Positions 1-10,394 are shown, numbered from the stretch's first letter. The stretch is 64,000 bases of DNA from Lateolabrax maculatus (GCA_031216445.1 CM062213.1:2020501-2084500), one strand, 5' to 3'. Notes: a model not told the origin generated them from the letters alone. Numbers and translations are program-made.

Positions 1-571
1 TGCTTTTTTTTCATCAATTTATGGTGGAAATGTCTTTATTTATGTAAAGGAAATCACAAAATACAAGTGAAAATTGAAAATACGATTTTATGTATTCATT
101 TTTTAAATATATATACAATTTTTACAATGTCTTTGTGTAATTTATTGAAAATTTAAAATAAAGATGATCAATTACAATATCTGTATGTATTCTGTATGTA
201 TCTGTATGCATGTACATAAGGAGCCTTGGTTAAATTCCCGTTTCACATACAGTACTTCAAGTCATTTCCTGCACACTAATAAAGCCTTTTGCTTCAGTGT
301 AGTTTGCAGGTTTTCTTTACAGGAGCTCGCTGCTGTCGGGGTTCGAGTGTGAGAGGTTTCTTCCTTCTGGTCGGGCCCAGAGAGTTTGTGGTCCCAAGTT
401 CTAGTTATTAGTGTTGCTCTTGAGAAATGTTTCTGTTTATTGTTGCAACAGTTACATGAAATATCCATGAAATACACGAGAGTCCTGACTGCGGTTAACT
501 TCATCAACTTGGCCAGAAACTGATTCTGATAACGGCTCCGACCTTCTGTTTATCTTAGTATTTCTGTCACA

Positions 572-578
572 CACACAC

Positions 579-623
<45 letters not shown>
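572..623. repeat. (CA)n microsatellite
   Basis: An imperfect CA tract with two CCCA interruptions. It lies inside the 218-769 duplicated block, just before the NRF1/ETS-like motifs. Confidence 0.95.
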
Positions 624-624
<1 letters not shown>

Positions 625-630
625 GTTTCC

Positions 631-672
631 ATGCGCATGCTCAGGCGACGCCTTGCCCTTGTTACTTCCGGT
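631..672. promoter_or_regulatory. Promoter-like NRF1 + ETS motif pair
   Basis: TGCGCATGC at 632-640 matches half or more of the NRF1 palindrome, and ACTTCCGG at 664-671 is the reverse complement of the ETS core CCGGAAGT. The spacing of about 25 bp, within a short CG-containing stretch, resembles vertebrate housekeeping or bidirectional promoters. No convincing coding exon follows. A spliced non-coding transcript or an old processed 5' end is possible. Function is inferred from motifs only. Confidence 0.35.
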
Positions 673-1006
673 GTAGCTCAGTCAGTGTTTCAGTCTGTTA
701 GGAGTGTGGCTCAACTGTTTTATGGCCTTTAACTCCTGTGTGGGTGATAGAAACTCTGGTTGTGGATCTGAAATGACTTCAGTTTGTTTCCCATTTACAG
801 AGCCGGGCTGTACGGACACCGGAGATTCTTTCAGCGCTCAATTTAACAACAAGCTTTATTACAAATACAGACGGATTGACAACATAAAGGAAGAGGGGGG
901 GACTTCCGGCACATGTCACTTTGAGCAGGGTGTTGGCTGGACTGTATTTTGAGCGTCAAACACTTTATTTCCTGTATTCTGGTGAATCGTGATGCACCAG
1001 TTTGTG

Positions 1007-1072
1007 CTTTTTTCTACATCCTTTTATGGTGGAAATGTCTTTATTTATGTAAAGGAAATCACAAAATTCAGG
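1007..1072. repeat. Partial duplicate of window positions 1-64
   Basis: The segment containing TTATGGTGGAAATGTC and the following 40 bases matches the first 64 bases of the window closely. A LINE 3' tail begins immediately after it at 1073, so the LINE appears to have inserted into, or be joined to, a duplicated segment. Confidence 0.75.
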
Positions 1073-2890
1073 TAATAATAATAATAATAATACATTTTAT
1101 TTATATAGCGCTTTTCAAGGTACTCAAAGTCGCTTTACAGACAATAAAATCATCATAAAAGTTTCACATTAAAACATAGTATACATTAACATAGTACATT
1201 CATCACATATTAAAAGTAGTTCTAAAAAGGTGAGTTTTGATTTGAACATGGAAGGATCAGAGCAGTCACAGATGTGTTTGGGGAGAGAGTTGCAGAGGGA
1301 GGGGGCAGCTATGGAGAAAGCTCTGTCGACCCAAGTCCGGTGTTTGGTCCTGAGTGGCAGAGACAGGAGGTTGGCGTCAGAGGAGCGGAGGCTGAGGGAC
1401 GGGGTGTGGTGGTGGAGCAGGTCGGTCAGGTAGGAAGGGGCCTGATTATGGAGCTTTGTGAGTGAGGAGAAGGACTTTGTATTGTATCTGTTGTGGGACG
1501 GGCAGCCAGTGGAGGTTCTGTACAGGGGTGATGTGATCACAGAAGCGGGAGTGGGTGAGCAAGCGAGCAGCAGAGTTCTGGATGTACTGGAGTTTGTTTA
1601 GTTTACTTTTGATGATGTGCCAAGTAAAATACTGTTGCAGTAGTTGATTCTGGAGGTGATGAAAGCATGGATCAGAGTCTCAGCAGCAGATGAAGAGAGT
1701 GATGGGCGGAGACGGGCTATGTTTTTTAGGTGGAAAAAGGCAGTCCTGGTGATTTGGCTAACGTGGTGTTCAAAAGAGAGGTTTCTGTCGAACATGACTC
1801 CGAGGTGGCGGATGTGTGGGGAGGGAGATCAGAGCAGACAGATGCATCCATGATTTAATGTCAGTGAGGCAGTTGGTCAGAGTGGAGTGAGTGGCAGTGG
1901 TAATAGATTTGGTGGAGATGTAGACCTGGACATCATCAGCATAGCAGTGGAAGTGGAGACCATATTGACATATGATGTCACCAGGAGGGAGCAAGTAGAG
2001 GATGAAGAGGAGAGGACCAAGCACTGAACCCTGGGGGACGCCTTGTGACAGAGGAGCAGTGGAGGAGGTGCAGTTGTTGATGTTGATGAACTGTTTTGTG
2101 TTTGTAAGATACGATTTAAGCCAGGAAAGAGCAGCACCGGTGATGTTGAGGGAGGATTCGAGGCGGGAGGCAGACATTGAACTGGCAAGAGAGGCTGAAA
2201 GAGTTGTGGGGGAGATAGAGTTGAGATTTCTGAAGGATATATTGCGTTTGTCTTTTGGGATGGGGGTAGAGATGTCAATATCCATGGTGATAGCCAGGTG
2301 GTCAGAGATGTTGAGGTTGAGGCTGGAGAGTCGATGTATTGTGAGACCAGTGGAGCAGACCAAGTCCAGGATGTGACCACGGCTGTGGGTGGGGAAGTTG
2401 ATATGTTGTGTGAGGTTGAAGCATTGTCGTAGTTCCAGGAATTCTGTGGCAGATTTGCAGTCAGTGTCATCAATATGGATGTTGAACTCACCTCAGAGGC
2501 GGACGCAGGGTGAGATGGCACATAGCTGGGTCAGGAAATCCAACAAGTCAGAGAGAAAGGAAGGGTTTGGTTTGGGAGGGCGGTAAATAACAGCAGTGAC
2601 CAGGGAGTTTGAAGGCAAGATGTTCAAAAGAATGAATGTCCCTCAGGAGGGAGGTGACGGAGATTGGACAGATTCACGTGGTGTTTGTTGTGGTGATGTA
2701 ATGAGGAAGAGGGAATGGAGTTTGGAGACTTGAAGTTGTAAGAAAACATGCGGCCAGAGCCTCTGTGTGGAGGATGGCCTCGGAGGAGTAATCCATTATC
2801 TTTGAGTCTGGCCCCGCAGTCCGGACGCAGGTGGTTGTTGAGGTTGTGAAGATCTGAGGTGGAGCACAGCGGAGGCATCGATTCAAACAG
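1073..2890 (-). mobile_element. CR1/L2/Rex-like non-LTR retrotransposon (LINE), degraded, minus strand
   Basis: Minus-strand translation shows pieces of an endonuclease-reverse transcriptase. There is an endonuclease core with GEFNIHIDD (normally GDFN), then SDHLAI. The reverse transcriptase follows with SYLTNTKQFI, QGVPQGSVLGPLLFI and the YADD catalytic box (near 1945), then a C-terminal AFSIAAPSLCNSLPKHI block near 1290. The pieces lie in different frames with stops between them, and the stretch between the endonuclease and the mid-RT is missing, so the copy is internally deleted and dead. On the plus strand the 3' end shows a (TAA)n tail at 1073-1090 followed by a TTTATTTATATAGCGC motif common in fish repeat tails. 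Clade assignment is from recalled motif style, not a search. Confidence 0.85.
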
Positions 2891-3365
2891 CAGAGCTTTG
2901 GATCAGGTACGGAGCGGCAGCCAAGGTGACATTGGAAATCTAATGGAACATAATGCAGTGAGGCTCGCAGGCGTTTTGTATTTCTGTATCTGCAGCGCTG
3001 CAGTATGTAGGCCTATAGAGGATATGCAGAGTTTTTTATTACTGGAATTACTTTAGTTTCATTATGTGCACTTGGAATAACTCTTTGCAAAAAGGAGAAG
3101 TGACCTTATATTTGTTTAAATGAAGATGGATGCATCGCAAGAAAGTTTGAGAGTGACAGAGACACCGAGCGGGCTCCAAAAGATATTCAGATTATAGATT
3201 TACTGCATCTGGTTTACAACTGAATTATTAGCCACACATGACTGCCATCTTGTGGCCGTATATGGTGTCCCCATTAAAACCACCACATACTTTGATGTGC
3301 ATATTACAAAGGATACTAAACTCAGTAAAATATGAATATATGGAACAAAGTGGGTGATGTAAATC

Positions 3366-3681
3366 AAGATTAGACAGATGGTTGAATTTATACAACAAAG
3401 ATAAAAGTCTTTCAAGATGCAAAGCAGTAAAGACCATCAACAAGTTGAACTTTCACTACATTTTGAAAAGAAAACCTCATTATTTAAAGAAAGCAACCAT
3501 GGTGAAATGTTATGAGGACGGTGGTTTACAGGTGATTGAGTTTGACTGTATAGATGGAACGTTAAAGATGAAATGGTTAAGATCTTTTCTGGTAAATAAA
3601 AGCCACATTCTTACCAGAAATCATATTACATTTGGAATCATAATCGAGGGTCAAAATATTGAATTTCTGTTGAACACGTAA
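3366..3681 (+). mobile_element. Fragment of L1/Tx1-like LINE ORF2 C-terminus
   Basis: The open stretch reads ...YEDGGLQVIEFDCIDG followed by TLKMKWLRSFLVNKS, which resembles the region after the RT domain in fish L1/Tx1-type LINEs (K-DYE-GGLK--DF---N-LK--W----L). Only about 100 codons remain and nothing upstream extends it. The flanking 2891-3365 shows no recognisable coding signal. Confidence 0.5.
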
Positions 3682-3781
3682 GTTGGAGGTGTACCTGTGG
3701 AAGTCCTTTAAGACTTCCCATCAAACTCTGTGCCTCTTAGTTTGACATAATGGGAAAATCAAAAGATACAAAATACAAAAA

Positions 3782-3882
3782 TACAAATTGTAAATTTAAA
3801 ATAAAGATGATCAATTACAATATCTGTATGTATTCTTTAAATCTACACAAAAATATGGGCCAAGTAGTTGCTGTTAAAATAC
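3782..3882. repeat. Direct repeat, AT-rich (copies at about 150-196 and 4913-5010)
   Basis: A 100 bp AT-rich block containing AAATAAAGATGATCA and ACACAAAAATATGGGC recurs with a few changes at 4913-5010, and its first half also recurs near 150-196. The two longer copies flank the Tc1-like remnant. Confidence 0.8.
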
Positions 3883-3894
3883 AAAAGTATGTAT

Positions 3895-4690
3895 TTCCAC
3901 AGTGAAACAAGTCTTATATCGTCATATGAAAGGCCGCTCAGCAAGGAAGAAGTCACTGCTGCAAAACTGCCATAAAAAAGCCAGACTACAGTTTGCAACC
4001 ACACATGGGGACAAAGATCTTACTTTTTGGAGAAAGGTTCTCTGGTCAGATGAAACAAAATTGGATGTTTCATTATCTTTATTATGTTTGGAGGTAAAAA
4101 GAGGAGAACACCATCCATGAAGCACGGGGGTGGAAGCATCATGTTGTGGGGGTGCTTTGCTGCAGGAGGGACTGGTGCACCTCACATAACAGATGGCATC
4201 ATGACGAAGGAAAATGATGTGGATTTATTGAAGCAACATCTCAAGACATCAGCCAGGAAGTTAAAGCTCGGTCGCAAATGGGTCTTAAAATGGACAATGA
4301 CCCCAAGCAAACTGCCAAAGTTGTGGCAAAATGGCTTAAAGACAACAAAGTCAATGTAATGGAGTGACCATCACAAAGCCCTGACATCAATCTCTTAGAA
4401 AACTTGTGGCCAGAACTGAAAAAGCGTGTGCGAGCAAAGAGGCCTGCAAACCTGCATCAGTTACATCAGTTCTGTCTGGAGGAATCGGCCAAAATTCCAG
4501 CAACTCATTGTGGGAAGTTTGTGGAAGGCAACACTAATCATTTAACCCAAGATAAACTAGTTTAAGGCAATGCTGCCAAATACCAACTAAATGTATGTAA
4601 ACTTCTGACCCACTGGGAATGTGATGAAAGAAATAAAATCTGAAATAAATCATTATCTCTACTATTATTCTGAGATTTCACATTGTTAAT
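3895..4690 (+). mobile_element. Tc1-like DNA transposon remnant (broken transposase)
   Basis: In order, the plus strand encodes fragments of a Tc1/mariner DD34E transposase: KGRSARKKSLLQNCHKKARL, WRKVLWSDETK (first catalytic D), KHGGGSIMLWGCFAAGG, LLKQHLKTSARKLKLGRKW, a shifted frame with MDNDPKQTAK (second D), and LLENLWPELKKRVRAKRP (catalytic E region). Frames change several times and there are in-frame stops, so it is a pseudogene. The 3' non-coding part (TATGTAAACTTCTGACCCAC near 4597) is characteristic of the family. The 5' half of the element and both terminal inverted repeats are missing. Confidence 0.93.
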
Positions 4691-5019
4691 GTAGGAGTCT
4701 GTGTATTTCTGTCAGATGTTCCCATAGAGCTAAAGCTTTTTTTAGATGTGTTACAACCATACAACTACAAATATACCATGATTTATATCGTTACTGTCCA
4801 AAATGCTAAATATATCATGATCTATTGAGCATATCACATATAACAAAGTTTATATTAGTGATACGATTTTATGTATTCATTTTTTAAATATATATACAAT
4901 TTTCTTTGTGTAATTTATTGTAAATTTAAAATAAAGATGATCACTTACAATATCTGTATGTATTCTTTAAATCTACACAAAAATATGGGCAAAGTAGTTG
5001 CTGTAAAAATGCCCTTTAT

Positions 5020-5395
5020 ATGTTAAATTACAGTATTTTATTGTAGTATACATCCTGTAAATGTACAGGATTTTACTGGCTACTGAGTTGCAGTAATAAT
5101 ACAGTAAAAATAAAAGTAAATTACTGTGATTAGGACGAGGCACCATACTGTATAAAATATTGTAATTTACAGTATTTTTGTAGTTATTAATGTGAAAACA
5201 GTATATTGCTTGTGAATTTACAGTAGGATACTGTATTTTCACAGTAGTAGTAGTATTTTTCTGTCAGGAAACAACACATTTCTGTGATTTCAATCTAAAT
5301 AATGTAAAATAATGAATGTATACTACTGTGATTTTACTGCAATTATTAGCCAATAATGACTAGTGAAATTACAATAATATATTTTACAGTGTAGT
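5020..5395. mobile_element. TACAGTA-rich palindromic MITE-like repeat
   Basis: An AT-rich stretch with many TTTACAGTA/TACTGTA words on both strands, a pattern seen in fish palindromic miniature elements. No open frame. Ends were not defined precisely. Confidence 0.45.
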
Positions 5396-5601
5396 CCTTT
5401 AGATGTATTTTTTTAGGATAGATTCAGCGTCCAACAATTATAACATAACATATTTTACAATGATGGAAATAAGATGAAATGAACGAATAAAAAACGAGAA
5501 TCTGAAATGAAAAAAAGGATCTTAGGCCTCACAATGATTCAGTATCATGTTATAAAACATTTCTACTATTGAGCCCAGAGATTAAACCTGGTAGAATGAC
5601 A

Positions 5602-5974
5602 TAAGGAGCCTTGGTTAAATTCCCGTTTCACATACAGTACTTCAAGTCATTTCCTGCACACTAATAAAGCCTTTTGCTTCAGTGTAGTTTGCAGGTTTTC
5701 TTTACAGGAGCTCGCTGCTGTCGGGGTTCGAGTGTGAGAGGTTTCTTCCTTCTGGTCGGGCCCAGAGAGTTTGTGGTCCCAAGTTCTAGTTATTAGTGTT
5801 GCTCTTGAGAAATGTTTCTGTTTATTGTTGCAACAGTTACATGAAATATCCATGAAATACACGAGAGTCCTGACTGGGGTTAACTTCCTCAACTTGGCCA
5901 GAAACTGATTCTGATAACGGCTCCGACCTTCTGTTTATCTTAGTATTTCTGTCACACACACACACACACACACA

Positions 5975-6021
<47 letters not shown>

Positions 6022-6171
6022 GTTTCCATGCGCATGCTCAGGCGACGCCTTGCCCTTGTTATTTCCGGTGTAGCTCAGTCAGTGTTTCAGTCTGTTAGGA
6101 GTGTGGCTCAACTGTTTTATGGCCTTTAACTCCTGTGTGGGTGATAGAAACTCTGGTTGTGGATCTGAAAT
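5602..6171. repeat. Direct repeat copy 2 (near-identical to 218-769)
   Basis: Same content as copy 1: shared unique sequence, a longer CA/CAGA tract at 5954-6020, then TGCGCATGC at 6029-6037 and ATTTCCGG at 6061-6068, where the ETS core carries one change. It is interrupted on the right by the I/Nimb-like LINE that starts at about 6172. Confidence 0.85.
5954..6020. repeat. (CA)n microsatellite
   Basis: A CA tract with one CAGACA interruption, the counterpart of 572-623 in the first duplicate. Confidence 0.95.
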
Positions 6172-7180
6172 TACTTCAAATTAAGGAAAACAATAAAAGT
6201 GCAGATCTGGTGAGCGAGATTTATGGGGATTTGGAATATAAATATAAAGACTATGTGCAGGTGTTTGCAGATGGATCAAAGCATCCAATAACAGGCCACA
6301 CAGGTTCTGCAGTAGCAGTTCGTCACTATAGAGGTGAGATATACAGACGGACCTCAAACTGCCTGAGTGTATTTACAGTTGAGCTGTACTTCGTCCTGAT
6401 GGCTTTACAGTGGGTTGAACAAAAAAAACCAAATAAAATCTTAGTCTGTAGGGATTCAATACAGTGCTCTGTACAGTCTCATGCAGGTACACTCAGTCAG
6501 GATTTAACCTTTGAAATAATGTCAATACACACAAGAATAGGGAAACTAAGTGCTGAAGTTGTATTAATCTGGGTCCCTGATCATACAGTTATAGTGGGAA
6601 ATGAAAGAGTGGACAAATTATCCAAACAAGCAATTAAAAAAGGAATCATAGATCAATATATTCATCTTTCAAAATCAGAAGGGAAGGGCGTTGTACAGAG
6701 GGAAATTAATACAGAGTGGCAGCAGCACTGGGATCAGCAGACAAGAGAAGAGAAGAGAAGTAGGGGAGGAAACAGAAAACAGGAGACAAGATGAAGAATA
6801 GGGCACAGTAACCTGAACAGCACACTCCTCATTATAGGGAAGCATCCAACCGGTTTATGTGTTCACGTCCAGGTACCAGAAACTGTGGAACATGTCCTGG
6901 TTAACTGCAGGAAATATGAGTCACAGAGAAAAATCATGTAGGAAGAAATGAGAAGATCGGGGATGACAGGAGCAGGAATAAGGAACAGACAGAGTGTGGT
7001 GAGAGAGGGGCAGGTAGAAGAAGCCTGGTCAGATTCCTGAGGACAACACAGCTGATGAGGAAAATAGAACAGGTCGGACACTGCAGGAGTTCACTAACTC
7101 CACAAGGTGGCAGTAGTGCAACGATAAGGATGCACGCTGCCGTTAAAACCCAAAGAAGAAGAAGAAGAAGAAGAGGAGGA
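6172..7180 (+). mobile_element. I-clade (Nimb-like) LINE 3' end with RNase H domain
   Basis: A 5'-truncated non-LTR element. Its open frame (to 6794) encodes an RNase H domain: VFADGSK (first catalytic Asp), FTVELYFVLMALQWVEQ (Glu), CRDSIQC (Asp) and WVPDHTVIVGNERVDKL (His/Asp region), so the D-E-D-D set is present. The frame then shifts or stops, but GKHPTGLC and a Cys-rich ETVEHVLVNCRKYES follow at 6838-6940, as in fish I/Nimb elements. The 3' UTR has GGTGGCAGTAGTGCA and ends in an (AAG)n run at 7153-7180, typical of the family. It is an inactive copy. Confidence 0.88.
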
Positions 7181-7390
7181 AGCAGCCAGTGCTGTGCTTT
7201 ATACATCCATGTTTATGATCTGCAGGGAGAGTGTGTGTCCCAGGTTGTAGCTGTTGGAGTTGAATGAACGTCTGTCAGCAGAGGATCGTGTCTCCTTGTC
7301 CAGCAGCTGTCCGCTGGCTCTTTGTTCTGGACTTTTGTCTGCAGAAGGTTAACGGGCCGTTATCTGCTGCCATCATCGCTTCAGGACTTC

Positions 7391-7487
7391 ATGTCGGCTC
7401 TCAGACTGAAGTTAACCGCTGCGGAGCTTCTTCTCCGATGTTTCTGTCTGCTCACTTTGACTGGAAGAACATCTGGACTGGAAAACG
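7391..7487 (+). CDS. B7/butyrophilin-like Ig gene, exon 1 (signal peptide)
   Basis: The ATG at 7391 opens a 32-codon exon, MSALRLKLTAAELLLRCFC..., with a basic start, a Leu/Cys-rich hydrophobic core and a small-residue end (TGRTSG), which is a good signal peptide. The donor follows at 7488 (GTCAGT) in phase 1, the normal phase for Ig-domain exons. The exon starts only about 210 bp downstream of a LINE 3' end, so its promoter must lie very close or inside repeat sequence. Confidence 0.75.
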
Positions 7488-7530
7488 GTCAGTTAGGAAA
7501 GTTAACGCCCTTTACGTAACTTACCAACGT

Positions 7531-7620
7531 AACGATAACTAACGATAACTAACGATAGCTAACGATAGCTAACGATAGCTAACGATAACTAACGATAGCT
7601 AACGATAGCTAACGATAGCC
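7531..7620. repeat. 10-bp minisatellite, unit TAACGATAGC/TAACGATAAC
   Basis: About nine head-to-tail 10-bp units with A/G variation at one position. It begins about 40 bp after the exon 1 donor of the Ig gene, inside intron 1. Confidence 0.95.
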
Positions 7621-8148
7621 GCTACACAGCTAGGTCGATCAGGAAAAGGAAACTGAGTTAAATCTATAAAGATCTTCAGCACAGTGAGATCTTATAGTCT
7701 GTGGATGTCTCCTCACCGGGGCAGGAATTGGCCTTCATGCCCCTCTGAAAAACAGTTTGGGTTTAAGAATCTCCGGGTTGAAAGTGAAGCCAAATACCTG
7801 CAGAACCAATGACAACTAATGACTAATGAGCACAAACTAACATGGAGAACATGTGGAACATAATACCTGCTGCACATCAGCATGTCAACATGGTCAACAA
7901 GGCACAATAACAAAAACTGTTCAAACTAACTAACTATGAGCTTAAATATACTAAAAATACGTCTGTAGAAGCTTGAAACAACCAGAAATAATCAATAATA
8001 TAGAGGAGAAATCTGCCTACTAACTAAACTGATAAACTGGTGTTTCTGAGTGATGTTGGTGGCCTGTAAATGTGTCGTCTGACTTTTCTTTCTAACCTGA
8101 CGACTCTGCATGTGAACACACTGATTAATACGTGTTTTTATCTTCCAG

Positions 8149-8483
8149 GGTCAGCGGGCAGCAGAGTGGTCGTGTTTGAAGACAGTGATGTTATTTTACC
8201 CTGTTCACTCAGCACCAAGGAGAACATCGAATCAAAGATGATTGACTGGAGGAAAGATCGTCGGGAGAATGTGTTCTTCTATCATAATGGCATTTATTCC
8301 AATGCCGGCCCTCCAGGTCAACATGAGCAGTTCAGAGGACGGATCTTTCATTTTCCAGATGAACTGCAACACGGCAACGCCTCCATAATCATCAGAAAAA
8401 CAAAGCTGGTCGACAGTGGAAACTACACCTGTGATTTTCCACGTCTTCAGCCACCACAAACTTCCACATCGAGCTTGTTGTCG
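8149..8483 (+). CDS. B7/butyrophilin-like Ig gene, exon 2 (IgV domain, apparent frameshift)
   Basis: The acceptor TTCCAG at 8143-8148 is followed by a V-set Ig domain: VILPCS (first Cys), DWRKD (core Trp), FRGRI, then DSGNYTCDF (second Cys). Family members end the exon in a beta strand reading FHIELVVG, in phase 1. Here that strand (8462-8483) is in another frame, because one base appears to be missing near 8460. The open frame instead ends TSTSSLLS and leaves the strong GTGAGT donor at 8484 in phase 0. The next exon needs phase 1. A weak donor 4 nt downstream (GTGCTT at 8488) would restore the frame. Confidence 0.8.
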
Positions 8484-8703
8484 GTGAGTGCTTCATAAAA
8501 CAGTTCATCATATTATATTGTTTGTCAAGATCTGAAGCTGTCATTTTCAGTTTGACGCCCAACTGTTCTTCCTTGACAGTGGGACTTTAATTAATTATCA
8601 GCAAATTAATTTTGACAGCTGAGAATCACATACACTTTCTCATACTGGCAATAAATTATTTAATTTTACAATGAAAATCTGCTTTAACTGAACACAGCCA
8701 AGA

Positions 8704-9084
8704 TGTTGACAAGATGCTGAAGAAGAATAAACATTGAGCCCCTGCAGACTGATAGAGAATATGCATTGGGCCCCCCTGCTGACTTGCTAAATTGATTAAG
8801 TCTGGACCCCGTTCCCCTCTGCTAATTAACCCTTTGATCTTGTCAGCTAGGTGTGTCCTGCAAGTCTGATAGCAAATATCCCCTTCCTACCTTTTTATTT
8901 CCTGTTGTTCTCACGTCACTGCTTTGTTCTTACTGTATAAAACTGTATCTCTGTCTTGGCTCTGGATCCACTCACCGACTCAGATCCGCTCTGTGTCTGT
9001 CACTGCACCAGTTTGCCGGCATGCTTGAATAAACTCACAGCACTACAGAAAACCTCTAACCTGGACTTGGATTTTTCCACAACA
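8704..9084 (+). mobile_element. Possible solo LTR
   Basis: A block of about 380 bp begins TGTTG and ends CAACA, the short inverted ends expected of an LTR. Inside it are a TATAAAA box (8936-8942) and an AATAAA (9028-9033) about 90 bp apart, the usual LTR promoter-plus-polyadenylation layout. No clear 4-6 bp target duplication was found, and no internal retroviral sequence flanks it. It lies in the intron between the IgV and IgC exons. Confidence 0.4.
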
Positions 9085-9189
9085 ATGTGCTCAAGATGTT
9101 TTGGCTTCCATCTTTATACTTTATATTCAGTCTGTGGTTCATAATATCACCGGGCACTTTGCATATATTAATGTTCCTACATGTCTTTC

Positions 9190-9795
9190 AGAGCCTGTCT
9201 TTAAAGACCGATCAGGAGAAATCCCAGGTGAGTGACGCTGATCTCTACATCTGCAGTGTGTGTGCTCCAGCTCTCCAGGCCCCGTATCAATCAAACCTCT
9301 GAAACAGTACCTTCATGTGGACTTGTTACTGATCTCTCACAGTGTAGCAGGTAGACGGGGCGGAGGGTAATGTGGGAACAGAGCTGCATCACTACAGGTT
9401 AACAAACTACATGTTAGCTGATCACCTCAATCTGAGTGCATTCAGTCGAGCTTTGATTTGGTTCTCTGCAGCTGTAAGATCCCCACTATTGTTGGATTGG
9501 ACGTGATATTTTTGGACGATGTCACTGATCTCTACATCTGCAGTGTTTATCAGCTGTTGGGACACAAACACAAAGTTCACTCTGACCTACCAGATATGGT
9601 TGTGTGAGTTAAGTGAAGGTATTGTGTCTAAATGTCTAAATAATTCACAGCCTCTGGGGGACAAAGTTGTAGCACACACATCGCAGGTGTAGAAATCAGT
9701 GAACTCATCAATCCAGACCTCTGATTTCTCCTGATCTTTAAAGATAGGACTCTGTGGGTCACAACCTCAAAGGCTCTGAACCTTTTCTGACAAAA
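9190..9795. repeat. Inverted duplication of a short coding-like fragment
   Basis: The plus strand at about 9190-9290 (containing TTTAAAGACCGATCAGGAGA and ATCTCTACATCTGCAGTGT) is imperfectly matched by the minus strand at about 9650-9795. The ATCTCTACATCTGCAGTGT word also recurs at about 9530. In corresponding frames the first two read DQEKSQVSDADLYICSVCA and DQEKSEVWIDEFTDFYTCDV, so they derive from one source. No intact exon remains. Identity unknown; the Tyr-x-Cys ending is Ig-like but too short to assign. Confidence 0.5.
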
Positions 9796-9954
9796 GTGGT
9801 CACCTTTATTTAAAATTACCTTCAGCTGAAGATGTTTCATGTAGTTCCAAGAATTTCTTTTATGATTATATTTGGATCAAATTAAGCTGCTATTTCATAT
9901 TTGAATTGATCTTGACAAAAGTAAATAAAATGTTTGTTGCAGTAGTTTAGTGCA

Positions 9955-10200
9955 GGGCTGCAGCTAATGATTCATTATTGATTAATCCCTTGATTATCTT
10001 TCTGATTAATCGATTTAATGGTTTAGTCTATAACTGTCAGAAAATAGTAAAAATGTGATGTCTTCAAATGTACAAAGATACAAAACAGAGAAGCAGAAAA
10101 TTATTCTATTGAGAAGCTGAAGATTATTATTTCAGTACTGCTTAGTGCCACAGAAATAGTTTTAATAGATCTAAACCAAAAAATATATTTTGAAGTGTCC
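9955..10200. mobile_element. AT-rich fish repeat (copy 1 of 3)
   Basis: Contains GATTAATCGATTTAATGG, a TCAGAAAATAGT block and a GAGAAGCTGAAG block, matching a common fish interspersed repeat. Related copies are seen at 36655-36900 and 62385-62610. It is non-coding and sits in intron 2 of the Ig gene. Confidence 0.7.
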
Positions 10201-10394
10201 AGATTTGTCAGAAATCGCCCTTCCAGTGGTCATTAATTACCAGATTTCTCAGAGGTAAAACTGTATGAAATATCACGTCCTGTAAAACAATGCTGGGTGT
10301 GTAGTTAAGGCTCACAGTTAAGAGATAAAGACAACAACAGTTTTCCATTATTACATTTCCAGTCAGTCATCTTTTCTTCATATTATGTTCACAG

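Larger units (their letters stand above)
218..769. repeat. Direct repeat copy 1 (near-identical to 5602-6171)
   Basis: This block of about 550 bp recurs almost unchanged at 5602-6171. I see only a handful of substitutions (for example GCGG versus GGGG near 490, and ACTTCCGG versus ATTTCCGG) plus a different (CA)n length in the middle. The two copies diverge abruptly after the shared GGATCTGAAA: this copy continues into unique sequence, the other runs into a LINE. It could be a recent segmental duplication or an assembly duplication. Confidence 0.85.

Noticed and set aside
704..952. Small plus-strand frame after the promoter-like motifs (CTDTGDSFSAQFNN...)
   Set aside because: No recognisable domain, no clear splice structure, and only its first part is in the duplicated block; too weak to call a gene.
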